Below are positions 25,719 through 39,872 of a stretch of 64,000 nt of DNA, piece after piece (the first letter of the stretch is position 1; each line of letters begins with the position of its first letter). The position numbers and the translations under genes are program-made. The stretch covers positions 42,100 to 106,099 of the forward strand of contig QEVP01000004.1 in NCBI GenBank assembly GCA_003576765.1. Direction: 5' to 3'. Under the pieces are notes generated by a model. The model was not told the origin of the DNA. It made no database searches and was given only the letters and a program-made list of their open reading frames with translations. This DNA is from Pseudomonadota bacterium. GTDB taxonomy: Bacteria > Pseudomonadota > Alphaproteobacteria > Rhizobiales > Xanthobacteraceae.

Positions 25719-26945
25719 ATGACGTTTGCATTTCGAGATTTCCGTTCGGTGGGATGGTCCGCCGCGGTCGCTGCGCTGGTGGCCGGCACGATGGTCAGCG
25801 CGGCGCAGGCGCAGGCCAAGGACGTCATCAAGTTCGGCGCGCCGCTGCCGTTGACCGGCGCGCTGTCGCCCGAAGCCCTGAAAGCGAAACAGGGCTTTGA
25901 GATCTGGATGGAGATGGTCAACAAGGCCGGCGGCATCAAGGTCGGCGACCGCAAGATGAAAGTCGAGATCGCCTTCGTCGATTACCAGTCGAATACGCCA
26001 AAGGCGGTGCAGGCGGCCGAGGGCCTGATCACGCAGGAGAAGGTCGACTTCCTGTTCTCGCCGCACGGCTCGGGCGCGGCCAAGGCCGCCAGCAACGTGT
26101 CCGAGAAGTACAAGGTGCCGACGGTCGCGGCGACCGCGTCGTCGACCCAGGTGTTCGACCAGAAGCCGCGCTACCTGTTCGGCACCTATACGCCGAACGA
26201 GACGCTGCTCGCGCCGCTGTTCCCTATCGCCAAGCGCGACCTGCCGAGCCTGAAGAAGGTTGCGATCTACACCCGCAATGACCTGTTCCCGCTGGCGCTG
26301 TCGCAGGCTGTCGAGCAGACCGCCAAGAAGAACGGCCTCGATATTGTCTTCAACGAAAAATACGCGATCACCGCGCTCGATCATTCCTCGGCGCTGTCGC
26401 AGCTCAAGGCGGCCGCCCCCGACTGGATTTTCGTGTTCGGCTACACCAACGACAACCTGATGATCCGCAAGCAGATGATCGACCAGCGCCTGGAGGCGCC
26501 GCTGATCACCATGCTGACCGGGCCGTCCTATCCGGAGTTCGTCGAGGCGGCGGGTGTCGCCGGCTCCGAGAACATCACCGGCGCGTCGTGGTGGGATGCC
26601 GCCGTGCGCTACACGTCGGAAGACGTGTTCGGCTCGACCGAAGGCTACATCAAGGCGTTCAAGGACAAGTTCGGCATCGTTCCCGACTACGGCCATGCGT
26701 CCTACACCGTTGCCGCGGTGGCGCTGCAACTGGCCATCGAAAAGGCCGGCACGACGGATCGCGAGAAAGTACGCGATGCGCTGGCAAGCCTCGACGCCAA
26801 GACCTTCTTCGGCCCGATCAAGTTCAACGAGATCGGCCAGGCCAACTCCTACGATCCGCCGATCTTCCAGCTTCGTGACGGCAAGACCGTGGTGCTCTAT
26901 CCGGAAGCGACCAAGCAGGGCGATCTGCGCCTCGGCGTGAAGTAA
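25719..26945 (+). CDS. ABC transporter substrate-binding protein (branched-chain amino-acid type)
   Basis: 408 residues. Sec-type signal peptide (residues 1-33, cleavage probably after VSAAQAQA), then a type-I periplasmic binding domain: VIKFGAPLPLTGALSPEALKAKQGFEIWMEMVNKAGGI, VEIAFVDYQSNTPKAVQAAEGLI, VDFLFSPHGSGAAKAASNVSEKYKVP, and WDAAVRYTSEDVFGSTEGYIKAFKDKFGIVPDYGHASYTVAAVALQLAIEKAG. It delivers the unknown ligand to the LivHM-GF complex coded just downstream. AAGGAG lies before the ATG. A hairpin at 26963-26995 separates it from the permease genes. Confidence 0.93.
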   Translation: MTFAFRDFRSVGWSAAVAALVAGTMVSAAQAQAKDVIKFGAPLPLTGALSPEALKAKQGFEIWMEMVNKAGGIKVGDRKMKVEIAFVDYQSNTPKAVQAAEGLITQEKVDFLFSPHGSGAAKAASNVSEKYKVPTVAATASSTQVFDQKPRYLFGTYTPNETLLAPLFPIAKRDLPSLKKVAIYTRNDLFPLALSQAVEQTAKKNGLDIVFNEKYAITALDHSSALSQLKAAAPDWIFVFGYTNDNLMIRKQMIDQRLEAPLITMLTGPSYPEFVEAAGVAGSENITGASWWDAAVRYTSEDVFGSTEGYIKAFKDKFGIVPDYGHASYTVAAVALQLAIEKAGTTDREKVRDALASLDAKTFFGPIKFNEIGQANSYDPPIFQLRDGKTVVLYPEATKQGDLRLGVK

Positions 26946-26962
26946 GAAGCCTTATCCAAGCG

Positions 26963-26995
26963 CGATCTCCGGGGGCGGGAGCCTTCCGGAGATCG
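26963..26995 (+). other. Intra-operon hairpin after the SBP gene
   Basis: Perfect ten-base stem CGATCTCCGG (26963-26972) with CCGGAGATCG (26986-26995), 13-base loop, no T run. It lies between the SBP stop and the livH start, and is likely to stabilise the SBP messenger or cause partial termination so that SBP is made in excess. Confidence 0.65.
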
Positions 26996-27008
26996 TTGGG
27001 AGACGTTG

Positions 27009-27875
27009 ATGATCTTCGTCCAGATCCTGGTGAACGGACTCGTCCTCGGGTCGCTGTATGCGTGTATCGCAGCCGGCTTCTCGCTCGTCTGGGGCGTGTT
27101 GAACGTCATCAACCTGATGCACGGCTCGTTCATCGTGCTCGGGGCCTATCTCGCGCTCGGCTTGTACCTATCGATCGGGCTGGCGCCATGGTGGTCGCTG
27201 GCGGTGGCCGCGGTGCTGTTCTTCGGCATCGGCTACCTGATCCAGCGTTTCCTGATCAACCGCGTGATTGCGGCACCCGTGCTGCTCAGCCTGACGCTGA
27301 CGTTCGGCCTCGATCTGATCATCCAGAACGCGATGCTGTATGTCTTCAAGGCCGATTATCGGTCCCTGAAGCTCGATCCGGCGCTCGGCTCGCTGGCGTT
27401 CGGCTCAGTGGTGGTGCCGGTCGACCGGCTGATCGCGATGATCTTCGCGCTTCTGCTGACGCTGGCGCTCTACATCGTGCTGCGCAAGTCGCGCGTCGGC
27501 CGCGCCATCGTTGCGGTGCGTGTCGATCAGGGCGCGGCAAGGCTGCTCGGCGTCAATATCCCGTCGATCTACGCCATCGCCTTCGGCATCGGCACCGCGA
27601 TGGCGGCGTCGGCGGGCACATTGCTGGCACTGACGTTCCCGATCGCGCCGGTCGCCTCCTATGCCTTTCTCGGCAAGGCGTTCGTGGTCTGCGTGCTTGG
27701 CGGCCTCGGCAGCGTGCCGGGCGCGGTGCTCGGCGGGTTGCTGCTGGGCCTGGTCGAGACGTTCGGTGCCTATGCGCTCGGCCCCGAATTCGCGGTCATG
27801 CTGTCGTTCGGCCTGCTGATCCTGTTTCTCGTGGTGCGTCCGCAGGGCATCCTCGGTCGTTGGGGCTTCGAATGA
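27009..27875 (+). CDS. livH: Branched-chain amino-acid-type ABC permease LivH
   Basis: 288 residues from ATG 27009 (GGGAG eight bases upstream). About eight membrane helices with the LivH landmarks NGLVLGSLYACIAAGFSLVWGVLNVINLMHGSFIVLGAYLA, RVDQGAARLLGVNIPSIYAIAFGIGTAMAASAG (coupling loop to the ATPase) and KAFVVCVLGGLGSVPGAVLGGLLLGLVE. Forms the inner-membrane channel with LivM. Its last codon overlaps livM (ATGA). Confidence 0.93.
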   Translation: MIFVQILVNGLVLGSLYACIAAGFSLVWGVLNVINLMHGSFIVLGAYLALGLYLSIGLAPWWSLAVAAVLFFGIGYLIQRFLINRVIAAPVLLSLTLTFGLDLIIQNAMLYVFKADYRSLKLDPALGSLAFGSVVVPVDRLIAMIFALLLTLALYIVLRKSRVGRAIVAVRVDQGAARLLGVNIPSIYAIAFGIGTAMAASAGTLLALTFPIAPVASYAFLGKAFVVCVLGGLGSVPGAVLGGLLLGLVETFGAYALGPEFAVMLSFGLLILFLVVRPQGILGRWGFE

Positions 27876-28797
27876 GCAAGTACATCATCCTCGGTGTCGT
27901 TCTTGTCGGGCTGGCGGCGGCGCCGCTCACCGGCGACACCTATCTGATGCGCATGGCGACGCTCGCCTGCATGTATGCGGTGATGGCCGCCTCCTGGAAT
28001 CTGATCGGCGGCCTGACCGGCTACCCGTCGTTCGGCACCGCCGCCTTCTTCGGGCTCGGCGCCTATACTTCGGGGATCCTTGCCACGCTCGGCGTCGCGC
28101 TGCCGGTCTCGATCGCCGCCGCCGGTGTGGTCGCCTTCGTGGTTGCGGCGATCATCGGCTTCATCCTGCTGCGGCTAAAGGGCCATTACTTTGCGATTGC
28201 GACGCTTGCCTGCGTCGAACTGTTGCGCGAGATCGCCAACTCCGCCACCGACCTGACCGGCGGCGGCATGGGGTTGAACATTCCACGCAACGCCGACCTC
28301 GGCATCTTCGCCGAGGCCAGCCTGTTCTTCTTCGCGATGTGGGGACTGTTGGCGCTGACGGCGGTGGTCTGCCTCGTGGTCGAGCGCTCCAAGATCGGTT
28401 TCGCTTTGTCCTGCATCCGTCAGGCCGAAGGCGCGGCGGAAATGATCGGCATCAACTCGACCCTCTACAAGACGCTCGCCTTCGCGCTGTCGGGCGTGTT
28501 CGTGGCGATGGCCGGCGGGGTCTACGCAAGCTGGGTGCACTATATCGAGCCGGGCGACGTGTTCGATATCCTGCTGACCATCAAGCCGGTGGTGATGGCC
28601 CTGATCGGCGGCGTCGGCAGCTCGGTCGGCGCGATCGTCGGCGCCATCGTCTACATCGCTGCCGAGGAGGTGATCTGGCGCAACTATCTCGACTTCTCCA
28701 GCGGCATCATCGGCCTGACGGTGGTCGGACTGGTGTTGTTCCTGCCGCATGGATTGGGATCGCTGCACCTGCGGCTGCGCGGCAAGGCGGTGACGCC

Positions 28798-28801
<4 letters not shown>
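27872..28801 (+). CDS. livM: Branched-chain amino-acid-type ABC permease LivM
   Basis: 309 residues, eight to nine helices. LivM features: LACMYAVMAASWNLIGGLTGYPSFGTAAFFGLGAYTSGIL, LRLKGHYFAIATLACVELLREIA, the coupling segment SCIRQAEGAAEMIGINSTLYKTLAFALSGVFVAMAGG and VMALIGGVGSSVGAIVGAIV. Partner of LivH. Start overlaps livH by four bases and its end overlaps livG by four bases, indicating translational coupling. Confidence 0.93.
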
Positions 28802-29537
<736 letters not shown>

Positions 29538-29541
<4 letters not shown>

Positions 29542-30263
29542 CCACCGACAGCCTCACGATCTCGAACCTCACCGCTGGCTACGGCGATGTCACGGTGCTG
29601 TGGGATATCGATCTCGCCGTGCCCGCCTCCGGCATCACCGCGCTGATCGGATCGAACGGCGCCGGCAAGACCACGCTGATGCGCGTTATCAGTGGCATCG
29701 TGACCGCTCGCAGCGGTGCGATGACATGGGAAGGCCGCTCGATCTTCAATCAGGATCCGAGTGCTGTGTTGCGCGCCGGCATCGCTCATGTGCCCGAAGG
29801 CCGCCGGCTGTTCGGCCCGATGACGGTGGAGGAAAACCTGCTGATGGGCGGCTATGCCCGCGATTGCAGCAACGCCGATCTCCATCGCGACCTCGAATGG
29901 GTCTATGAGGTGTTCCCGAAGCTGCGCGAGCGCCGCACGCAGGCCGCCGGCACGATGTCCGGCGGCGAGCAGCAGATGTGCGCCATTGGCCGCGGGCTGA
30001 TGAGCAAGCCGAAGCTGTTGATGATCGACGAACTGTCGCTCGGCCTGTCACCGGTGATGGTCGATCAGCTCGTCGCCGACCTCAAGGCCCTGAGCGGGGA
30101 GGGGCTTGCCATCTTCCTGGTCGAGCAGGACGTCGCTACCGCGCTCGAACTTGCCGAAGTCGCGTTCGTGATGGATCGCGGCCGCATCGTGCGCCACGGG
30201 TCCGCTGCGGAGCTTGCCGCGGATCCGGCGGTGCAGGAAGCCTATATCGGCAGCATGGGTTGA
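29538..30263 (+). CDS. livF: Branched-chain amino-acid-type ABC ATPase LivF
   Basis: 241 residues. Walker A GSNGAGKTT, AHVPEGRRLFGPMTVEENLLMG, a canonical signature TMSGGEQQMCAIGRGLM, Walker B LLMIDELSLGLSP, and FLVEQDVATALELAEVAFVMDRGRIV. Carries the intact signature that LivG lacks, so the pair may hydrolyse ATP asymmetrically. The next gene (amidase) starts 14 bases later, in the same operon. Confidence 0.93.
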
Positions 30264-30277
30264 GAAAGGTCGAACGC

Positions 30278-31666
30278 ATGACACCCGCTTCCAGCCTGGT
30301 CCGCCGGCCGCTTGCGGCGATTGTCCGCGATCTGCGCGAGGGCGTCGTCACCAGCGAGCAACTCGTCGAAGAGGCGCTGCAGCGGATCGCCGATCCGCAG
30401 GGCGAGGGGTCACGCGCGTTTCTGACGGTCTACCCGGAGGGTGCGCGGGCAATGGCGCGGGCGGTCGATGCCATGCGCAAGGAAGGCATGACCATCTCGC
30501 CGTTGGCCGGCATTCCGATCTCGATCAAGGAAGCGTTCGAGGTGGCGGGCTCGTCGATGCATTTCGGCTCAAAAGTCTATGCCGGCGGCCCGAAGGCCAC
30601 CCGCGACGCGGCGGTCATCCGCCGCATCCGCGCCGCCGGCATGGTGATGGTCGGCCGCACCAACCTGCCTGAGTTCGCCTTTTCGACTGCCGGACTGAAC
30701 CCGCACTACGGCACGCCGCTCAACCCGTATGACCGTGCGACCGGGCGGACGCCGGGCGGTTCGTCGTCGGGCGCGGTCGTGAGCGTGACCGATGGTATGG
30801 CGTCGGTGGCGCTGGCCTCCGATACCGGCGGCTCGATCCGTGTGCCGGCGGCGCTGTGCGGCGTCACCGGCTTCAAGCCGACCGCGCGGCGCGTGCCGTT
30901 GCAGGGCGCCGGCTCGCTGGCGAAATTGCTCGACAGTGCCGGTCCGATTGGTCACACGGTGACCTGCTGCGCGATGCTTGATGCGGTGCTGCGCGATGAG
31001 GACTGCGCCTGGGATGGTGCGGACGCGCCGCCGCTGTCGCGGCTGCGCTTCGGGGTGCTGCGCAACTACGTCACCGACGATATGGAGGACGCCGTTGCCG
31101 CCGCTTACGAACGCGCGCTGGCGAACTTGCACGCGGCCGGCGCGATGCTGGTCGATGTCACCTTTCCCGACGTCGTCAAGGTTGCCCATGCCAACGCCAA
31201 GGGTGGCATGCAGGCGGCGGAATCCTATGCGCGACACCAGCACCTGTTGCCGCACCGCGCCGCCGAGTTCGATCCGCGCATTCTGTCGCGGGTGATGCGC
31301 GGGCAGGCGATGACGGCGGTGGACTATCTCGAAACGCTGCGCGAGCGCGCCGAGGTGGTCGAGGCGTTCACCCGTCTTGCGCGGGATTTCGATGCGTTGC
31401 TGCTGCCGACCGCGCCGATCGTCGCCCCGCCGCTGGCTGCGTTCGAAGGCGACGACGCGTTCTTCCATGCCACCCAGATGAAGCTGCTCAAAAGCGCGGG
31501 CCTGATCAACTTCGTGGATGGCTGCGCCATTACGCTGCCGATCCAGGCGCCCGGCGCTGTCCCGGTCGGGCTGTCGCTGGCGGCGGCGGGAGGCCGCGAC
31601 GAGGCGCTGCTGCGCACGGCATTCGCGGTCGAGCGGCTGCTGAGGCCGGAGGCGTCGGTGGTCTGA
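30278..31666 (+). CDS. Amidase-signature-family hydrolase
   Basis: 462 residues. The Ser-cisSer-Lys triad is complete: Lys in GIPISIKEAFEVAG (near residue 77), the cis-Ser in GRTPGGSSSGAVVSV and the nucleophile in SDTGGSIRVPAALCGVTGFKPT. C-terminal LLLPTAPIVAPPL and INFVDGCAITLPIQAPGAVPVGLSL. It hydrolyses an amide (or carbamate) in the cytoplasm; specificity is not predictable. As the last gene of the LysR-controlled operon it probably releases ammonia or an amine from the imported compound, or from an intermediate, before the NadX-like step. ATG 30278 with AAAGG nine bases upstream. Confidence 0.9.
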   Translation: MTPASSLVRRPLAAIVRDLREGVVTSEQLVEEALQRIADPQGEGSRAFLTVYPEGARAMARAVDAMRKEGMTISPLAGIPISIKEAFEVAGSSMHFGSKVYAGGPKATRDAAVIRRIRAAGMVMVGRTNLPEFAFSTAGLNPHYGTPLNPYDRATGRTPGGSSSGAVVSVTDGMASVALASDTGGSIRVPAALCGVTGFKPTARRVPLQGAGSLAKLLDSAGPIGHTVTCCAMLDAVLRDEDCAWDGADAPPLSRLRFGVLRNYVTDDMEDAVAAAYERALANLHAAGAMLVDVTFPDVVKVAHANAKGGMQAAESYARHQHLLPHRAAEFDPRILSRVMRGQAMTAVDYLETLRERAEVVEAFTRLARDFDALLLPTAPIVAPPLAAFEGDDAFFHATQMKLLKSAGLINFVDGCAITLPIQAPGAVPVGLSLAAAGGRDEALLRTAFAVERLLRPEASVV

Positions 31667-32066
31667 GGGCGGCGGTTGTTCCCGTTTCGCCCCCGGTAGA
31701 AGCCGCGCCGATTTGCCGGTTGGAAATGCCGGCAAAACCGTATAGATGGCAGGGTTATCCGACGCCCCTGTCGACCGGGTGCCGATTTCGGCGGCTGCGG
31801 ACCCGCATCCCGGAACCGGCGCGTGGCGGTCTGTCCGGCGCCGGCCGGACGGGGCGGGTTGCCGGATCGGTCACGCGGCGACTTATTCTTGAATAGTCAT
31901 CGCGGTCATGCGATCAGCGGCGGCTCGCAGCGGGCCGGGATCGGTGGCCGCGCGGTTATCTGCCCATCATGATCGGGCGTCTGGCGCGCAAAGCGCGCGT
32001 TTTGAGCGTTCGGAAAGACCAACATCGCCCGCCGCGCGGCGGGACAAGCGGAAGAAGATCGACGCC
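31667..32066. other. 400-base intergenic stretch upstream of tig
   Basis: No gene recognised. The reading frame of tig is open back to 31908, but the extension is Arg/Ala/Ser-rich and unlike trigger factor. A possible promoter is TTGGAA (31720-31725), 15 bases, TATAGA (31741-31746); spacing is short, so it is tentative. A palindromic GC-rich block (CCGGCGCCGGCCGG, about 31840-31853) follows. Confidence 0.5.
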
Positions 32067-33428
32067 ATGCAGGTGAAGGAAACCGTCGCCGACGGACTGA
32101 AGCACGAATTCGAGATCAGCGTTCCGGCCGCGGACATCGACGCCAAGGTCGATGAAAAGCTCGTCGACCTCAAGGACAAGGTGCGGCTCAACGGCTTTCG
32201 CCCCGGCAAGGTGCCGGTGGCCCACCTGAAGAAGCTGTACGGCCGCTCGGTCAAGGCCGAGACCATCGAGCAGTTGATCCGCGACACCAATTCGCGCGTC
32301 TTCACCGAGCGGGGCTTCCGCCTCGCCACCGAGCCGAAGGTGACGATGCCGGAGGAGAAGGAGGCGGTCGAGGCGCTGCTCGAGGGCAAGAGCGATTTGA
32401 CCTACACCGTCGCGGTCGAAGTGGTGCCGCCGATCGCGCTCGCCGATTTCAAGAGTTTTGAGGTCGAGCGGCCGGTCGCCGAAGTCGCCGAATCCGACGT
32501 GGACGAGGCCATCCAGCGCATCGCCGACCAGAACCGGCCCTACGCGGCCAAGGCCGAGGGCACGAAGGCCGAGAGCGGCGACCGTGTCACCATCTCGTTC
32601 AAGGGCACCATCGACGGCACGCCGTTCGAGGGCGGCAGCGGCGAGGGGATCGCCGTGCAGATCGGCTCCAACACCTTCATTCCGGGCTTCGAGGAGCAGT
32701 TGATCGGCATCGGTGTCGGCGAGACGCGGACGCTGAAAGTGTCGTTCCCGCCGAACTACGGCAACGCCGAACTGGCCGGCAAGCCGGCCGAGTTCGAGAC
32801 CACCGCGACATTGATCGAGGCGCCGGGCGAGACCGTCATCGACGACGAGTTCGCCAAGACGCTCGGCCTGGAATCGCTCGACAAGCTCAAGGACGCCGTG
32901 CGCGAGCGCATGAAGGCCGAATACGCCGCGCTGTCGCGCCAGCGCGTCAAGCGCAAGCTGCTCGACCGCCTCGACGAGGCGCACCGGTTCGATCCGCCGC
33001 CGTCGCTGGTCGAGGACGAGTTCAAGCTGATGTGGGATTCCATCAAGTCCGAGATGGCCTCCACCGGCAAAACCTTTGCCGACGAGGACACCACCGAGGA
33101 CAAGGCGATGGAGGACTATCGCCGCATCGCCGACCGTCGCGTCCGGCTCGGCCTCGTGCTGTCGGAGATCGGCGAGAAGAACGCCATCACCGTGACCGAC
33201 GACGAGGTCAGCCGCGCCGTGGTCGAACGCGCGCGCCAGATGCCGGGCCGCGAAAAGGAGGTCTGGGACTTCTACCGCAGCAACCCGCAGGCGCTGGCGC
33301 AGCTTCGTGCGCCGATCTACGAGGACAAGGTGGTCGATTTCCTCCTCGAGCTCGCCAAGGTGACCGACAAGCCGGTCAGCCGCGACGAACTGTTCAAGGA
33401 CGACGAGGAAGACGCCACGGCGGCGTGA
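32067..33428 (+). CDS. tig: Trigger factor (ribosome-associated peptidyl-prolyl isomerase chaperone)
   Basis: 453 residues. N-terminal ribosome-binding domain with [25 protein letters not shown] and the signature [22 protein letters not shown]-type PPIase domain (about 150-245) with [44 protein letters not shown]; helical C-terminal arms with [21 protein letters not shown] and an acidic tail. It binds nascent chains at the ribosome exit. ATG 32067 matches the family N-terminus. First gene of the conserved tig-clpP-clpX-lon block. Confidence 0.97.
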   Translation: MQVKETVADGLKHEFEISVPAADIDAKVDEKLVDLKDKVRLNGFRPGKVPVAHLKKLYGRSVKAETIEQLIRDTNSRVFTERGFRLATEPKVTMPEEKEAVEALLEGKSDLTYTVAVEVVPPIALADFKSFEVERPVAEVAESDVDEAIQRIADQNRPYAAKAEGTKAESGDRVTISFKGTIDGTPFEGGSGEGIAVQIGSNTFIPGFEEQLIGIGVGETRTLKVSFPPNYGNAELAGKPAEFETTATLIEAPGETVIDDEFAKTLGLESLDKLKDAVRERMKAEYAALSRQRVKRKLLDRLDEAHRFDPPPSLVEDEFKLMWDSIKSEMASTGKTFADEDTTEDKAMEDYRRIADRRVRLGLVLSEIGEKNAITVTDDEVSRAVVERARQMPGREKEVWDFYRSNPQALAQLRAPIYEDKVVDFLLELAKVTDKPVSRDELFKDDEEDATAA

Positions 33429-33529
33429 GTCGCATTAAGCATGTCGCCGGGAAGTGCCGCCGCCTGCCGCGTTTCCGGCTTGGCGGCACCGCCGCGAATC
33501 GGCTTGAGTGGTCGCCGTCGCGACAGGTC

Positions 33530-33560
33530 TTGCCTCCGCGCGGCGGCGGCATATCTAGTG
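33530..33560 (+). promoter_or_regulatory. Candidate heat-shock (RpoH) promoter of clpP
   Basis: CTTG (33529-33532), 17 bases, CATATCTAGTG (33550-33560) approximates the alphaproteobacterial RpoH pattern CTTG-N17/18-CYTATNT. The -10 region lies in a short tandem repeat (ATATCTAGTGGCGGCG then ATATCTGGTGGCGGCG). About 125-135 bases before clpP. Confidence 0.4.
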
Positions 33561-33682
33561 GCGGCGATATATCTGGTGGCGGCGACCATGGGACGGCCCC
33601 ATACCCGGGCGCATGCAGTCAGCGGCCGGGCCGTGCCGCAGGGCGGCATGTGCCCCTTCTTCCGATAACTTTCAGGTGATCC

Positions 33683-34315
33683 ATGCGCGATCCGATCGAG
33701 ACCTACATGAACCTTGTGCCGATGGTGGTCGAACAGACCAACCGCGGCGAGCGGGCCTACGACATCTTCTCGCGTCTCCTCAAGGAGCGCATCATCTTCG
33801 TCACCGGCCCGGTCGAGGATGGCATGTCCACGCTGACGGTCGCGCAGCTTCTGTTTCTCGAAGCCGAGAATCCGAAGAAGGAGATCTCGATGTACATCAA
33901 CTCGCCGGGCGGGGTGGTGACGTCGGGGCTGGCGATCTACGACACCATGCAGTTCATCCGCCCGCCGGTTTCGACGCTGTGCACCGGGCAGGCGGCCTCG
34001 ATGGGCTCGCTGCTGCTCGCGGCCGGCGAGAAGGACATGCGCTTTGCGTTGCCGAACGCCCGCATCATGGTGCATCAGCCGTCCGGCGGCTTTCAGGGCC
34101 AGGCCACCGACATCATGCTGCATGCCCAGGAAATCCTGAACCTGAAGAAGCGGCTCAACGAGATCTACGTCAAGCACACCGGGCAGGAGTACAAGGCGAT
34201 CGAGGACGCGCTGGAGCGCGACAAGTTCCTCACCTCCGAGATGGCCAGGGAGTTCGGCCTGATCGACAAGGTGCTCGACCGTCGCCCCGAGGACGTCCAG
34301 CCGAAAGCGTCCTGA
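33683..34315 (+). CDS. clpP: ATP-dependent Clp protease proteolytic subunit
   Basis: 210 residues. The catalytic triad is visible: Ser in [15 protein letters not shown], His in [19 protein letters not shown] and Asp in the [11 protein letters not shown] segment. [19 protein letters not shown] is the strand-turn lining the chamber. The N-terminal propeptide [33 protein letters not shown] is standard. Forms a tetradecamer that degrades proteins fed by ClpX (next gene) or ClpA. Confidence 0.98.
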   Translation: MRDPIETYMNLVPMVVEQTNRGERAYDIFSRLLKERIIFVTGPVEDGMSTLTVAQLLFLEAENPKKEISMYINSPGGVVTSGLAIYDTMQFIRPPVSTLCTGQAASMGSLLLAAGEKDMRFALPNARIMVHQPSGGFQGQATDIMLHAQEILNLKKRLNEIYVKHTGQEYKAIEDALERDKFLTSEMAREFGLIDKVLDRRPEDVQPKAS

Positions 34316-34809
34316 GCGCGGTTGGCCGCCTGCGTTTGGATCGCATTCGTTCCCCCGCTGTTCCGCTGCGCGGGTTCCGCTGCGGGCTGGAAAATCCGGT
34401 TGGAAAAGCTCGCCCCGGGGCACCAAATCACGCTATGGTCCCAACGGTCGTTCCCGCTGTCAGGCAGGGTGGACGGGTTTTGCGAAGAATGCGCGACAAA
34501 ACTGCAATGGAACTGAAACCTGGAGCCGTGCGTGCAGTCTGATCGGAGAGAGAGCGGTCTGATCGCACTAAAGAAAGGCTCTAGGTCCAAGATGGGGCTG
34601 TTCTCCGGTTAGTGAATTCTTGATAGTCGGATGACAGCATGGTTCGCAAGGCTTGCGAAAAGGCTTGCGAACCGGTCCAAAGGCGTGGGGGTTTGTGAAC
34701 GGGTCGCGGGCTGTCCGCGACCTCTGGAGAAGGAGAAGGTCGCTTCCGGCACGGCTGTTGCATCTCCGATGCAGGACGAACGAAGCGATCGAGGCGGACG
34801 GAGACTGGA
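34316..34809. other. 494-base intergenic stretch between clpP and clpX
   Basis: No recognisable gene family. Visible items: a direct repeat GTCTGATCG at 34537-34545 and 34557-34565; a direct repeat AAGGCTTGCGAA near 34647-34670; a perfect hairpin GGTCGCGG/CCGCGACC (34702-34709 and 34715-34722) about 88 bases before clpX; and a 60-codon open frame (34631-34813) whose TGA overlaps the clpX ATG. The clpX promoter should lie here but no box could be fixed. Confidence 0.5.
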
Positions 34810-36084
<1,275 letters not shown>

Positions 36085-36488
36085 GGCGGCCGTGTCCCGG
36101 CGCCGCCGGCCGTTGTTGCCGGGCGATGGCCCGGCAATCCCTCTTTTTGAGCGGATGGACCCGCGGGTCAGGCCCGCGGGTGACGTCGGAGACAAGCAGG
36201 CGCCGCCGGGATTTCCCTGATTCGGGCGAGACTTATTGTTGTTGACCGGCATTTTTGGCTCACTTGACACCTTGTCGGCGCATCGCCACCTAATGCCGGT
36301 AGTGGCCGGCGGTTTTCAGGATTCGCGACAGCCGGTCGCCCGGTCGGGCGAAAGCACCTTTCGCGGTCGTGCGCCGCGGACGTTTTCCTTCCTCCGGACA
36401 TTCGACCCTGACGGGTCTTTTCGGCACCTTGTGGCGGCGGCGTCAACGGCGGGCTGCGTGCAAGGGGGCACAGTATAAGGAACAGGCG
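36085..36488. other. 404-base intergenic stretch between clpX and lon
   Basis: No gene. The first 100 bases hold the REP-like element at 36116-36181. The rest should contain the lon promoter; TTGACA occurs at about 36261 but no well-spaced -10 box or clear RpoH site could be assigned. Confidence 0.5.
36116..36181. repeat. REP-like double-hairpin intergenic repeat
   Basis: TTGCCGGGC/GCCCGGCAA (36116-36124 and 36129-36137) and ACCCGCGGG/CCCGCGGGT (36159-36167 and 36173-36181). The second hairpin is identical in both arms to that at 16916-16938; the first stem differs by compensated changes. It may also end clpX transcripts. Confidence 0.8.
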
Positions 36489-38909
<2,421 letters not shown>

Positions 38910-38940
38910 CGGGCCGAGCCTCCCGGCCGTGCGATGAATA

Positions 38941-38969
38941 CCGGCGCCTGCGGGCGCCGGTTCTGTTTT
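38941..38969 (+). terminator. Terminator after lon
   Basis: Perfect eight-base stem CCGGCGCC (38941-38948) / GGCGCCGG (38953-38960) with loop TGCG, followed by TTCTGTTTT. Confidence 0.85.
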
Positions 38970-39005
38970 GCGCGTAGCGTGCGCAGGGCCACAGGTCGCG
39001 ATGGC

Positions 39006-39034
39006 TTGCAAGGGGAGGGCGCGCAACGCTAAGA
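39006..39034 (+). promoter_or_regulatory. Promoter of tRNA-Val
   Basis: TTGCAA (39006-39011), 17 bases, CTAAGA (39029-39034). Start of transcription would be near 39041, six bases before the mature tRNA. Confidence 0.55.
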
Positions 39035-39046
39035 AAGGCGGCGCCC

Positions 39047-39123
39047 GGGCGGCTAGCTCAGCTGGTTAGAGCATCTCGTTTACACCGAGAGGGTCGGGAG
39101 TTCGAATCTCTCGCCGCCCACCA
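39047..39123 (+). tRNA. tRNA-Val (anticodon UAC)
   Basis: 77 bases with encoded CCA. Acceptor GGGCGGC/GCCGCCC, D arm GCTCAGCTGGTTAGAGC, anticodon stem TCTCG/CGAGA with loop TTTACAC (anticodon TAC), T arm with GTTCGAATC. Confidence 0.95.
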
Positions 39124-39245
39124 CCCTACCGATCCCGATCCGCTTCGTGGGCCGGCGCCAGGACGTCGCGATTCCCCTCGCTCGCCCCTGTCGAGGCGCG
39201 CTGGCTTTGGAAACACGACGGTTGCGGATGGTGCAGGAGCAGCGC

Positions 39246-39319
39246 TGGCTGGGGGACTAGGATTCGAACCTAGACAGGCAGAGTCAGAGTCTGCAGTCCT
39301 ACCATTAGACGATCCCCCA
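39246..39319 (-). tRNA. tRNA-Gln (anticodon CUG)
   Basis: 74 bases with encoded CCA. Reading leftward: acceptor TGGGGGA/TCCCCCA with discriminator G, D arm TCTAATGGTAGGA, anticodon stem GCAGA/TCTGC around CTCTGAC (anticodon CTG), T arm AGGTTCGAATCCT. The U1-A72 pair and CTG anticodon identify glutamine. Confidence 0.95.
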
Positions 39320-39411
39320 AGCGGGCCAGCGGCTTAACCGACCGGCCAGATCGGCCCACCGGCATGTGCAAGGCTGCTTGCAAGCCTGTTCAACGAACCG
39401 GCTCGGGCCGG

Positions 39412-39440
39412 GTTCTAACCGGCGCGGTCGCGTCGCGCAA
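39412..39440 (-). promoter_or_regulatory. Promoter of tRNA-Gln
   Basis: Reading leftward: TTGCGC (39435-39440), 17 bases, TAGAAC (39412-39417). The -10 box equals that of rplM. Implies a leader of about 85 bases before the tRNA. Confidence 0.5.
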
Positions 39441-39872
39441 GAGCCTCGGCCGCCCCTCTTGCCGGCACGCCGCCCGGCCGGTGTCCGTATCGTTGCCGGC
39501 GCATGAGCCGGACGGTCTGAATCGGGTCTGTGCAATCGGCACCCTTCACCTCCGCGATCTCGCCCGCGCAGGTGTTGCGTCATCCAATCCCGCCCCGATT
39601 CTGCTGCGAGCACGGAGAGCGTTTTTCCCGAGCGGCGAGAAAAGAAGAAAGCTGGCGGAGACCGGCGACCGCCGCGCGGTACGATCGGCGATCGCGCGAC
39701 ATCGGCTTGTGTGCAGCATCGTCCGCAACCGCGGGACATTCCTCGAACCACTCAACCGTTGCACGTTACCGTCGCGTGGTTCCGTCAGCGGAACAGCGTT
39801 TGCGGCCATCATGCGTTCCTCTGCAAGATCGGCAAGGCACGCATTCGTGCATTGAAAAGCCGGGTCCCGGAT

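Noticed and set aside
31908..32066. N-terminal extension of trigger factor
   Set aside because: The extra 53 residues are low-complexity and the ATG at 32067 begins exactly where trigger factor does.
39364..39855. 163-codon frame between tRNA-Gln and the PRC-barrel gene
   Set aside because: It runs through the leftward tRNA-Gln promoter, has no family resemblance and no start signal.
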